A stretch of DNA of 32,157 nucleotides, from contig MGST01000266.1 of assembly GCA_001798605.1 (NCBI GenBank), positions 1 to 32,157 of the forward strand, given 5' to 3'. A program made the translations under genes and the position numbers. Origin of the DNA: Deltaproteobacteria bacterium RIFOXYA12_FULL_58_15. Lineage in GTDB: Bacteria > Myxococcota > XYA12-FULL-58-9. How positions within the stretch are numbered: position 1 is the first letter of the stretch; the number at the start of each line of letters is the position of its first letter. Below, piece by piece: positions 1-6,942 of the stretch. Under the pieces are notes generated by a model, which was not told the DNA's origin, did not search any database, and saw nothing but the letters and a program-made list of their open reading frames with translations.

Positions 1-166
1 AGATGGTTGCCGGTGCCACTTGTCGCTCACGGATGAAATGGGCGATGCGTTGGGTGACCACCATGGTCTTGCCGGTACCCGCCCCCGCCAACACCAGCAA
101 TGGCTGGTCACCATGATGAACAGCCTGGTGTTGGGGATCGTTCAACTGAGGGTTGCTGCCAACCAT
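1..166 (-). CDS. UvrD/Rep-family ATP-dependent DNA helicase, N-terminal part (runs off window)
   Basis: Reading the minus strand from 166 to the left edge gives an open N-terminus with 'LNDPQHQAVHH' followed by 'LLVLAGAGTGKT', the Q-motif region and Walker A of superfamily 1A helicases (UvrD, PcrA, Rep), then a segment like motif Ia ('TQRIAHFI'). These enzymes unwind DNA in repair and replication restart. Only about 55 residues are visible, so the subfamily cannot be fixed. The ATG at 166 is a conservative start without a clear SD. An in-frame GTG at 247 has an AAGGAG about nine bases upstream and would add 27 residues, but its start region lies in a hairpin (235-258). The gene is divergent from the 365 gene. 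Confidence 0.85.
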   Translation of the reverse strand, partial: MVGSNPQLNDPQHQAVHHGDQPLLVLAGAGTGKTMVVTQRIAHFIRERQVAPATI

Positions 167-234
167 GGGGCCCAGTAGCACCGATGCTGTGGAGTCTGCA
201 ACCTCGCAACTATTCCGCACGTTTTGGACTGTAT

Positions 235-264
235 AGCCCCGTGGCACAAAGCGGGGCTCCTTTT
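235..264 (+). terminator. GC hairpin with T-tract in the divergent intergenic region
   Basis: AGCCCCG (235-241) pairs with CGGGGCT (252-258) over a ten-base loop, followed by CCTTTT. On the plus strand this has the form of a small rho-independent terminator, but no plus-strand gene ends just before it. It could be a leader attenuator of the 365 gene. On the minus strand the same stem would cover the alternative GTG start of the helicase. The form is seen; the function is a guess. Confidence 0.35.
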
Positions 265-364
265 GATTCATTGGCTGTCATTAGGCCACCTGATACCGTG
301 CACAAAGAGCAGCCCCGATTGAGAATTCATCTCCGGTCCAGTCGGGCTGATTTGAGAGGAAGCG

Positions 365-2110
365 ATGTCTGAGAAGGGCGCATTTACGCGCGAGTTCGAT
401 GTGCTGATTGCACGGTCAATACGACGGGGCCGTCTCGATGTTGGAGAGCTCCTTGATGCGTATGGGCAATTGCAACCGGGCGGGCACCCGTTAATCAACG
501 AACGCCGTTGTGTGGATCTCGAGGCCATGGTTGCCGCGCTCACCAGCTTGCCACGCGTCTTGCTCGACTGTCATGGCATCATGGTGGTCACCGATCTGAA
601 CGGTTTCGACCACACGCCGGTGCAATCCTCGGTTGTGCCCGCGGGCTATCTAGGCGATGGCACTCTGCTATTGGAAGCGAGCTTGGGTTATGTTTCCCTG
701 ATGAACATAGTCGCTCCAATGTGCTTGCTCGCCCACGAGCTCAACAAGGGCCACGAGCTCCTGGCTAAGGCGGGGCTTGTCACCGTTGACAGCTTCGCCA
801 TCGAAAAGATGGATCTATTCGACGCCCCATCGTCGGAAAAAGAGGAGAAAGAAGAGGAGGAGAAAGAAGAAGACGAAGGGAAAGAAGACGAATTCGACGA
901 TCAGGATCAGGTTGCCGCGGCTGCCCTCGCCCGCATCGCCTTTGCGCTTGGCGTGGACCAAGGTCGTCTCGAGCAGGCCGACGACGCCACCAACGGCAAC
1001 CTCGTACGTCTGTTACTCGCAGAGGTTGGACTGCCCGAAATTCTGCTGCACCACGAACTCACGACTGCTGCCATTTCCCGCAAGACCCGAGGCCGTGCTG
1101 ACACACTACTCAACACACTCGCCGAGATGGGCCTTGCGAACCGGCGCCTACACCTGTGGATTGGCGATGGTGTCATCAGCGATTGTCTTTCACCCTACAC
1201 CCGCGAACTGCGGGATGTGCTCATTGCTTGGGGTGGTGCGAATCCCCAGTCCCTTGGGGGCGACCTGCTCGGTCTCGACGACACCGTGAGTGAAGACGGA
1301 CTGTACGCTTTGGCCCACGATTTCTTGCGTACCGATCCAGCGCTTCACCGTGAGCGTGCTGAGGCGGAACGCACAGTTGGTTTGATACGGTGTGCGGTTG
1401 GCGAAAGTCGCTATGAGATTGTCGACCTCGGCCGGGTCGACCCGAGAGTGTGTGATGCAAGACTGTCTGCCTGGCATATCAGCCAACCGGCTCCAGTCAT
1501 TGTGAGGATGGGCCTCGACGTCGAGGACACAGGGGCATCGGGTCTACGTCATCTGCTCACCACCCTCAGTGGGTCGATAGCCAGTGTGACCCTCGTGCTC
1601 GATGGTACAACACTGAGCGGTGAACCCGGAACCGTTCTATTGCCGCAGCTCATGGTGAACTGGGCTGGCGAGGAGAAGCTTTTTCTGCCGAGTTTGCAGC
1701 CACTCGAGATCGATGGCTTGGTGCCAGCAGTGCTGCGAGGCGCAATGTTGTCGGCACCGAGTGCTGCTGTGTTGTCGCCGTCGCGAATCTCAGAGCTCGC
1801 GCAGTTCTTTGGCATCGCTGGAATCGAGATTGGCGGTGTCGGGGCTTTTCGCGCCCTCATTGATGCGTTTTGGCAGGGCAACCTGGCGGCAGCCGTTTTC
1901 CGTTGCGCCATGGTCAACAGCGAAAGTACGAGCACCGGGCGTCCCTGCATAGCCACCCTCAATGGCATCGCCGCCGTTGCCATCGCCACCTTGCGACAAA
2001 TAGCGGCACCACCGCCGGTGGTGCCCATCGCAACCCCCGAACCGCCAACCTCGAGGCGTCAGGAAGTAGCTTTGCCATTGCCGGGCAGGGGTTTTCGTAT
2101 CAAGGCTTGA
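365..2110 (+). CDS. Unrecognised 581-residue protein with an acidic Glu/Lys tract
   Basis: A long open frame from an ATG preceded by GAGAGGAAG. I recognise no family. There is no signal peptide or clear membrane segment, so it is probably cytoplasmic. The first ~150 residues are mixed alpha/beta-like. Residues ~156-182 form a highly charged tract almost entirely of E, K and D, encoded by a purine-rich stretch (nt ~830-900), probably a disordered linker. The remaining ~400 residues contain hydrophobic segments such as 'VTLVLDGTT'. The C-terminus is Pro-rich and then basic ('LPLPGRGFRIKA'). It is divergent from the helicase and followed by the palindrome-controlled cassette. Frames overlapping it on both strands were rejected. 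Confidence 0.7.
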   Translation: MSEKGAFTREFDVLIARSIRRGRLDVGELLDAYGQLQPGGHPLINERRCVDLEAMVAALTSLPRVLLDCHGIMVVTDLNGFDHTPVQSSVVPAGYLGDGTLLLEASLGYVSLMNIVAPMCLLAHELNKGHELLAKAGLVTVDSFAIEKMDLFDAPSSEKEEKEEEEKEEDEGKEDEFDDQDQVAAAALARIAFALGVDQGRLEQADDATNGNLVRLLLAEVGLPEILLHHELTTAAISRKTRGRADTLLNTLAEMGLANRRLHLWIGDGVISDCLSPYTRELRDVLIAWGGANPQSLGGDLLGLDDTVSEDGLYALAHDFLRTDPALHRERAEAERTVGLIRCAVGESRYEIVDLGRVDPRVCDARLSAWHISQPAPVIVRMGLDVEDTGASGLRHLLTTLSGSIASVTLVLDGTTLSGEPGTVLLPQLMVNWAGEEKLFLPSLQPLEIDGLVPAVLRGAMLSAPSAAVLSPSRISELAQFFGIAGIEIGGVGAFRALIDAFWQGNLAAAVFRCAMVNSESTSTGRPCIATLNGIAAVAIATLRQIAAPPPVVPIATPEPPTSRRQEVALPLPGRGFRIKA

Positions 2111-2144
2111 ATCTCTTGTTCTCACCGTCCGGCGCAACCGTACA

Positions 2145-2166
2145 TGTCAATACAAACGTATTGACA
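2145..2166. promoter_or_regulatory. Perfect palindrome (9-bp arms, 4-bp spacer) before the RHH-nucleotidyltransferase pair
   Basis: TGTCAATAC (2145-2153), AAAC, then GTATTGACA (2158-2166), with fully complementary arms. The right arm ends in TTGACA, a perfect -35 hexamer; 17 bases later CACACT (2184-2189) is a weak -10. A transcript from there would start about 10 bases before the ATG at 2205, giving an almost leaderless message. A palindrome over the -35 box in front of a ribbon-helix-helix gene fits an autoregulatory operator. Confidence 0.6.
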
Positions 2167-2204
2167 AAGCGGTTCAGAGTTGCCACACTCGGCCAGGTTA
2201 CGTG

Positions 2205-2702
2205 ATGGCGACGAAGACAAAGACCGGACAGCTCCAGATCCGAGTGACTCCGGCCCAGAAACGTGCGCTTCAGCTGGGCGCTCGGAACGCCGGCATGACG
2301 ATCTCTGCCTGGGTCCTCGCCTCGGCTCTTCCGGATAGCAGGGAGCACTTCCAGAGTTGCGTAACGCGTCTTGCTCGAGGCGACTCGGAGTCGTTCGCAC
2401 TCGCCGAGATCAACGACCAGCTTACAGCGCTCGGCCGGGACGAGCTGACGCGTACAGTTGCACTCCGACCGCGGCTGCCCCGGTCGGAGAGGCTGAAGAA
2501 CCAGATCGCTGCTATGGTTGAGTTGGCCGCCCATCGCTGTGGAGTATCGCCGCCCGCATGGACCCGAGCGATCGAGCCGCTGAAGGTGCCATTCTTCGGA
2601 ACAACGCTGGAGGGATTGCGACTTCACCTCCTCGTGAGCTCCCCACCCCCGTTCCGGCGGCGCAACCTTTTCGTCGACGCCAGTCTGGGCGACCGCGTTT
2701 AG
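2205..2702 (+). CDS. Ribbon-helix-helix (antitoxin-like) protein
   Basis: The N-terminus 'LQIRVTPAQKRALQLGA' followed by 'GMTISAWVLASAL' has the strand-helix-helix pattern of RHH/Arc-type DNA-binding proteins, as in DUF1778- and CopG-like antitoxins. The rest of the 165 residues has no domain I recognise; it is rich in Arg and Ala and may bind the partner. An in-frame GTG lies immediately before the ATG at 2205, and there is only a weak AGG upstream, consistent with a very short leader. The stop is two bases before the start of the nucleotidyltransferase gene, so the two are co-transcribed. Likely role: autorepressor and neutralising partner of the downstream protein. The length is greater than usual for an antitoxin. 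Confidence 0.6.
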   Translation: MATKTKTGQLQIRVTPAQKRALQLGARNAGMTISAWVLASALPDSREHFQSCVTRLARGDSESFALAEINDQLTALGRDELTRTVALRPRLPRSERLKNQIAAMVELAAHRCGVSPPAWTRAIEPLKVPFFGTTLEGLRLHLLVSSPPPFRRRNLFVDASLGDRV

Positions 2703-2704
2703 TC

Positions 2705-3223
2705 ATGTTGACGAAGACCGAGATCACCAGGTTGCTGCACGCACTCGACGAGGAGCTTCGCCGTGCCTCAGTAGTCGGCGAGGTTTACCTCGTTGGTGGT
2801 GCTGTGATGACTCTGGTCCTCAACGCGCGTGCATCCACGCGGGACCTCGACGACTTCTTCGCTCCGGCGGGTGCCGTCCGTGTGGCCGCAGCTCGCGTTG
2901 CCGCAGCCAAGGGTTGTGACGCGGGCTGGTTGAACGACGCAGTCAAGGGATTCATGAGCGATCGTGGAGAATTCGAACCCTATCTCGACCTCGAGAACTT
3001 GAAAGTCTTGACCGCGCAACCGGAGTACCTGCTCGCAATGAAGTGCCTGAGTATGCGTATCGGCCCCGAGTTCCACGACGAGGCAGACGTTCGCTATCTT
3101 TTGCGCTATTTGAACGTCGAAAACTACGAAACGGCCAAGGAGATCATCTCCCGCTATTATCGGCTTGAGCGATTCCCGGCCAAGGCGTTGCATGCTCTCG
3201 AAGAAATCCTCTCCAAAGTGTAG
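2705..3223 (+). CDS. DUF6036/AbiEii-like nucleotidyltransferase (putative toxin)
   Basis: The protein has 172 residues. 'YLVGGAVMTLVLNARASTRD' followed by LDDFF matches the nucleotidyltransferase core, with a GG motif and then a D-x-D pair. 'AGWLNDAVKGFM' and 'LTAQPEYLLAMKCLSMR' are, from memory, hallmarks of the DUF6036 family related to AbiEii and MNT-type enzymes. Such proteins transfer nucleotides to RNA or protein and are often the toxin of type IV-like toxin-antitoxin or phage-defence pairs. I chose the ATG at 2705, two bases after the RHH stop; a longer frame from 2558 would overlap the RHH gene in another frame. Activity and target are inferred. Confidence 0.8.
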   Translation: MLTKTEITRLLHALDEELRRASVVGEVYLVGGAVMTLVLNARASTRDLDDFFAPAGAVRVAAARVAAAKGCDAGWLNDAVKGFMSDRGEFEPYLDLENLKVLTAQPEYLLAMKCLSMRIGPEFHDEADVRYLLRYLNVENYETAKEIISRYYRLERFPAKALHALEEILSKV

Positions 3224-3326
3224 GCTGTCATCTCTTTGGAGTTGCAGACCTTGCCGAGAACAGCGCCAAAGGAGTACGGTGCCACAAGCTTGAGTTACAT
3301 AGCATCGGCTAGGGTTGGAGGGCACC

Positions 3327-3680
3327 ATGAGAAGTGACGCCACTGTGATCGTTTTCTGCGTTCCGTTTTCCAGCATCGTCCGGGATGAGGAGCTCGAACG
3401 CTTCGACTCCGAGCTCACGGCGATCGCCGACAAAGATCCGTCGGCCTTGTTGGCCATAGATTTTTCCCAGACCTTCCACATCAGCAGTCGCGCCCTTGGA
3501 ATCCTGGCTGTCACCCGGAAGAAGTTGAACAAAGGCGGCGGAAGAATCGTGTTGTTTGGGACAAACCCAGCCATTGAGAAAGTCATGAAGGTCACTCACC
3601 TCGATACCTTGATGCCCATGGTTGAGGACCGCACCAAAGCCGAGGAGTTGCTGCGCGCCGAGGATGGGACTGTTCGTTGA
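3327..3680 (+). CDS. STAS-domain protein, anti-sigma-factor-antagonist type
   Basis: A 117-residue single-domain protein. 'LLAIDFSQTFHISSRALGIL' has the SpoIIAA/RsbV pattern: a buried strand, Asp, then a Ser pair (S53/S54) at the N-cap of a helix where these proteins are phosphorylated. 'GGRIVLFGTNPAIEKVMKV' and 'LDTLMPMVED' continue the fold. The start is the ATG at 3327 with GGAGGG five bases upstream; an in-frame TTG at 3315 is less likely. It lies 21 bases before the phosphatase/kinase gene and is its probable substrate: unphosphorylated STAS binds the kinase domain, phosphorylated STAS is released. No sigma factor is adjacent. Confidence 0.88.
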   Translation: MRSDATVIVFCVPFSSIVRDEELERFDSELTAIADKDPSALLAIDFSQTFHISSRALGILAVTRKKLNKGGGRIVLFGTNPAIEKVMKVTHLDTLMPMVEDRTKAEELLRAEDGTVR

Positions 3681-3701
3681 CCCGTGACCGTTTGTTAACC
3701 C

Positions 3702-5885
3702 ATGGGTGATCTCTACCATGCTCCGCCGAGCTTGTCGCAGCACAAAACCTCTACCGAAAATCTGTTTGGTAAGCTGCGGGTGGCGCTGGTCAATCATGGC
3801 ATCCTCGATTTTGCCGTTTACACTGTGGAGCAGGGTGAAGCCCGACTAGCGTTTAGCAGCGGCGTCGCGATCCAACTCGGGGGGCAGGACGATGGACGGT
3901 TGTCGATTGCCGAGCATCCGGCCCTAAAGACGTTGCTGCAACAGAAACAACTGATTTTGCGTGCGGTGAAGTCGGGTCCACCCCTGCTGGAGGACAGAGA
4001 CGGTGTTCGCACCAGTCCCACGGCAATTCTCAGGTTGGGCACGGCAAACGACACAGATGGCTTCATCCTTTTGTACGGAGAGTCGTCGAGTGAGCTGCTC
4101 GCCGAGAGCCATCGCGAAGAGCTAGAGAGCCTGCTCGCCCTGTTTGGAGCCGACTTCTCCAAGCAACGGGCAATCGACTCTATGCATCGTGAGCATCAAC
4201 AGACCAGGTTGAAGTTGCGCGAGCTGCGAGAAGGACTCGAGCTGCTGCTCCTCGACAACTATCAGGAGATGCTTGGGACGCTCATCACGAGGGCCCTCGA
4301 AGTGGCTGGTGCCCGCGCCGGAGAGATCCGATTGCAGGGCATCCACACCGGCGTCTCCGAGTTTGTCGTTGGCGACATTTCCACCAGTGCGGCGGAAGAG
4401 CTCGCACGCATCGAGGGTGCCAATGAGCTGCAGGGCCCGGCACTGGTTAGCTCTCTTACCGGTGAGGTGACCACTCGATTTGATCTCGACACCATTCACA
4501 TCGCGTCCGTAGCGGTTTTCCCCCTCGTGACGCGATCGGGAAACTTGGGGTGGCTCATCCTTTATGACGCAGCCCTCTCCGGTGACGCGGTGGATCTGTT
4601 GGAGAGTCTTGCCTTGGTTGCAGCCACGGCGTTGGAGAATTGGCGAAACTCACAGCGCATGCTTGAGCAACATCGAATGCAAGAGCAATTGGCGGTCGTC
4701 GCGGCCCTGCAACAACGCCTCTTGCCGTCGAAGCGGATCGTACTCGAGCATCTCTCCGTCGCCCACTATAGCCAATACTGCGACGAGACCGGCGGAGACT
4801 ATGTTGATGCGATTGTCGGCCAGATTCCGGGATTATGCCATTTCGTCGTGGGGGATGTTTCCGGACACGGGCTCGGAGCGGCCATGCTCATGGTGGATGT
4901 GCGTGCGCGATTGCGCAGCCATCTGGAGAACCGCCCGCTGTGCTCTCCGACCATGGTTCTCGAGAAACTCAACACCAGTCTCTGCCGCGAGTCCGCTCCA
5001 CAGGAATTTGTCACGCTATTTATGTGTCGCGTTGATACTCGCATGGGTACCCTGAGCTATGCCAGTGCAGGGCACGAGCCGCCGCTGTTGTTTGATGGTG
5101 TCAAAAGGCAGTGGCAGGAACTACCGAGTACCGGTCTGCCTCTCGGCCTCGAAGAGGAGGCCACCTTTCCCACCCGACGGGTGCAATTGAATCCCGGCGA
5201 TGTGCTGGTTCTCGCCACCGATGGCGCAACAGAGGCGGAGGATGCCAACGAGAGCCAGTTTGGCGTCGATGTTCTCAAGGAGGTCATTGCCGCAAGCCCC
5301 GAAGCGTCGGCTGCGCAGCTGCGAGATGCCCTGGTCATGCGGACACTCGATCACTGCGGTGGCCGCCCTTTCGTCGACGATGTCACCTACCTGGTCCTCA
5401 AGATCGAAAAGGTGGTGCTGCGGGTGGCTCCTGATGAATTGCCCGCTCCTCCCAGCGCCCCGCCCTTGCTGCAATTGGTTGTCCAACCCGGTCCTGAGCA
5501 ACCAGATCGTTGTATTGGCGAATGCACTGCAGCTCTACTCGAATGCGCAGCAAGGGGCCCTGCGTTTGCGCACGCTGTCGACGACGTCATCATCTGCCTT
5601 GGTGAGGCGGTCGACAACGCCATCACCCATGGCAGCCAATCACAGTCCGAGGCGCGTGTCGTGGTGCGCATTTGGAGTTTCGAAAATCAAATTGAGATGC
5701 GCATCGAGGACCCAGGAGTGGGGTTCTCACCCCGCGATGCTCTTGCCACTGAGGTGCGAGAGGAAGCCTTGGACGCGCGGCGTGGCCGCGGTCTGCAGAT
5801 CATGATTTCGTTGATGGACGAGGTGGGATTCAATGCCAGAGGCAACGTTCTCCACATGATCAAGTCTTTGAAATCTGAATCCTGA
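3702..5885 (+). CDS. GAF-GAF-PP2C(SpoIIE)-HATPase partner-switch regulator
   Basis: A 727-residue cytoplasmic signalling protein with no membrane segment. Residues ~20-150 and ~185-310 resemble two GAF sensor domains separated by a coiled coil (~155-180). A second helix leads into a SpoIIE/RsbU PP2C phosphatase (~330-570) with the metal-binding motifs GGDY (364-367), 'VVGDVSGHGLGAAML' (383 on), 'LATDGATEAED' and DDVTYLVL. The C-terminus (~600-727) is an RsbW-type HATPase: N-box 'GEAVDNAITHG' (634-644), 'EDPGVGF' and 'RGRGLQIM'. Phosphatase and kinase for the same STAS protein thus sit in one chain next to that STAS gene. The start is the first ATG after an in-frame TAA; the SD is weak. Confidence 0.92.
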   Translation: MGDLYHAPPSLSQHKTSTENLFGKLRVALVNHGILDFAVYTVEQGEARLAFSSGVAIQLGGQDDGRLSIAEHPALKTLLQQKQLILRAVKSGPPLLEDRDGVRTSPTAILRLGTANDTDGFILLYGESSSELLAESHREELESLLALFGADFSKQRAIDSMHREHQQTRLKLRELREGLELLLLDNYQEMLGTLITRALEVAGARAGEIRLQGIHTGVSEFVVGDISTSAAEELARIEGANELQGPALVSSLTGEVTTRFDLDTIHIASVAVFPLVTRSGNLGWLILYDAALSGDAVDLLESLALVAATALENWRNSQRMLEQHRMQEQLAVVAALQQRLLPSKRIVLEHLSVAHYSQYCDETGGDYVDAIVGQIPGLCHFVVGDVSGHGLGAAMLMVDVRARLRSHLENRPLCSPTMVLEKLNTSLCRESAPQEFVTLFMCRVDTRMGTLSYASAGHEPPLLFDGVKRQWQELPSTGLPLGLEEEATFPTRRVQLNPGDVLVLATDGATEAEDANESQFGVDVLKEVIAASPEASAAQLRDALVMRTLDHCGGRPFVDDVTYLVLKIEKVVLRVAPDELPAPPSAPPLLQLVVQPGPEQPDRCIGECTAALLECAARGPAFAHAVDDVIICLGEAVDNAITHGSQSQSEARVVVRIWSFENQIEMRIEDPGVGFSPRDALATEVREEALDARRGRGLQIMISLMDEVGFNARGNVLHMIKSLKSES

Positions 5886-5902
5886 CCGACTTCAATTCGA
5901 AC

Positions 5903-5949
5903 CTATCGGCGACGGCGTCGCACCCAAGCCACCATCGTGAACGCGAGAC
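5903..5949 (-). pseudogene. Orphan C-terminal sorting-tail remnant (hydrophobic plus RRRRR)
   Basis: The minus strand reads LAFTMVAWVRRRRR and a stop at 5903-5905, almost the same as the tail of the beta-propeller protein ending at 6943 (ISAFALVAWMRRRRR). Bases 5901-5934 match 6941-6974 at 32 of 34 positions. No gene body precedes it; the frame upstream reads only a short charged stretch. It is probably the left-over 3' end of a duplicated or deleted surface-protein gene. Confidence 0.5.
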
Positions 5950-6132
5950 TCTCTCTTGTTCTTCGCGCGGGTGAATGGGTCAATGTGACTCAGATCACAC
6001 TTCCATAGGGCAGGCCGCCGCTGTCAGCGGCTCGACGGCACACGGGTTGGAGAGCTACCAAGCAGACACGCGCGGGGTGAACTGCGCAATGGAATACAGG
6101 AGGCGTTGTCCTCCACTGCTGAAGGAGCGAAC

Positions 6133-6930
6133 ATGCGAACTGCAATCTACACCATGGTCCTGGGAAGCTCGAGTATTGTTGCGTTGACGATTGGCTGCGG
6201 TGCCGTCGAAGATCCTCTTCCGACCGTTGGCAGAACACAGACTACCTACGTGGAGTGCGGCGGTCACGGAAAACGGTACGCGGGCGGCGGTAGCTGCGAG
6301 TGTAACGATGGCTACGATCTCGATCCGGCCGACATCACCAACTGTCTGCCTGACGCCGACACTTGCAGTGGGCACGGTAATACGACCCTCGACTATCAAC
6401 TCAATTGGACCTGTGCCTGTGACAATGGTTACGTTGTGTCCGCGCAGGATCCATTGGCATGTGTGAGCGATGGCACCAACCCGGATCCCGATCCCGATCC
6501 CGATCCCAATCCCACGCCTGTAACCTGCACCGACCCAGAGGTCGCATACGGCGGCACATCCATGTCCATGGAGTGCGACTTCATCTACGGTGCCTGCACT
6601 GACAACGTGACCTATGCACTGGAATGCACCTACGTCGTGGTGAGCGGTATGTCCGCGTCCCAATGCATTTGCATCCGACAGGGCAACAGCCAGGGCGAAC
6701 CTTATTATCCTGAAAATAATCCCTGTACAGCGTGGGGCACCTGGGAAGCAGTCGATGCCGCCGCGGCAGACGGCTGCGGATGGCACCTCGTCGCCAGCGA
6801 CGGGGGTGCAGGCGGCTGCAGCGACACCTGCGACTATCCCGGTGACGGTGAGTGTGATGACGGTGGCGAAGGCGCAGTCACGGGTGCTTGCAGTTACGGC
6901 ACTGACTGCACTGATTGCGGAACGCGCTAA
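6133..6930 (+). CDS. Cys-rich EGF-like surface lipoprotein
   Basis: A 265-residue exported protein. The N-terminus is a lipoprotein signal with lipobox ALTIGC (Cys22). Two EGF-like Cys-rich blocks follow ('CSCECNDGYDL'-like and 'CACDNGYVV'), then an Asp-Pro repeat (about residues 118-126, encoded by a 6-bp tandem repeat near 6482-6508), a middle Cys-containing domain, and a C-terminal 'CDYPGDGECDDGG' / 'YGTDCTDCG' module that I recall as common in myxobacterial secreted proteins. The start is the ATG at 6133 with GAAGGAG six bases upstream; the longer TTG frame is unlikely. It probably faces the outside or the periplasm. It is convergent with the beta-propeller gene, with 12 bases between the stops. 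The exact function is unknown. Confidence 0.8.
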   Translation: MRTAIYTMVLGSSSIVALTIGCGAVEDPLPTVGRTQTTYVECGGHGKRYAGGGSCECNDGYDLDPADITNCLPDADTCSGHGNTTLDYQLNWTCACDNGYVVSAQDPLACVSDGTNPDPDPDPDPNPTPVTCTDPEVAYGGTSMSMECDFIYGACTDNVTYALECTYVVVSGMSASQCICIRQGNSQGEPYYPENNPCTAWGTWEAVDAAAADGCGWHLVASDGGAGGCSDTCDYPGDGECDDGGEGAVTGACSYGTDCTDCGTR

Positions 6931-6942
6931 CGGCGCGGTCAC

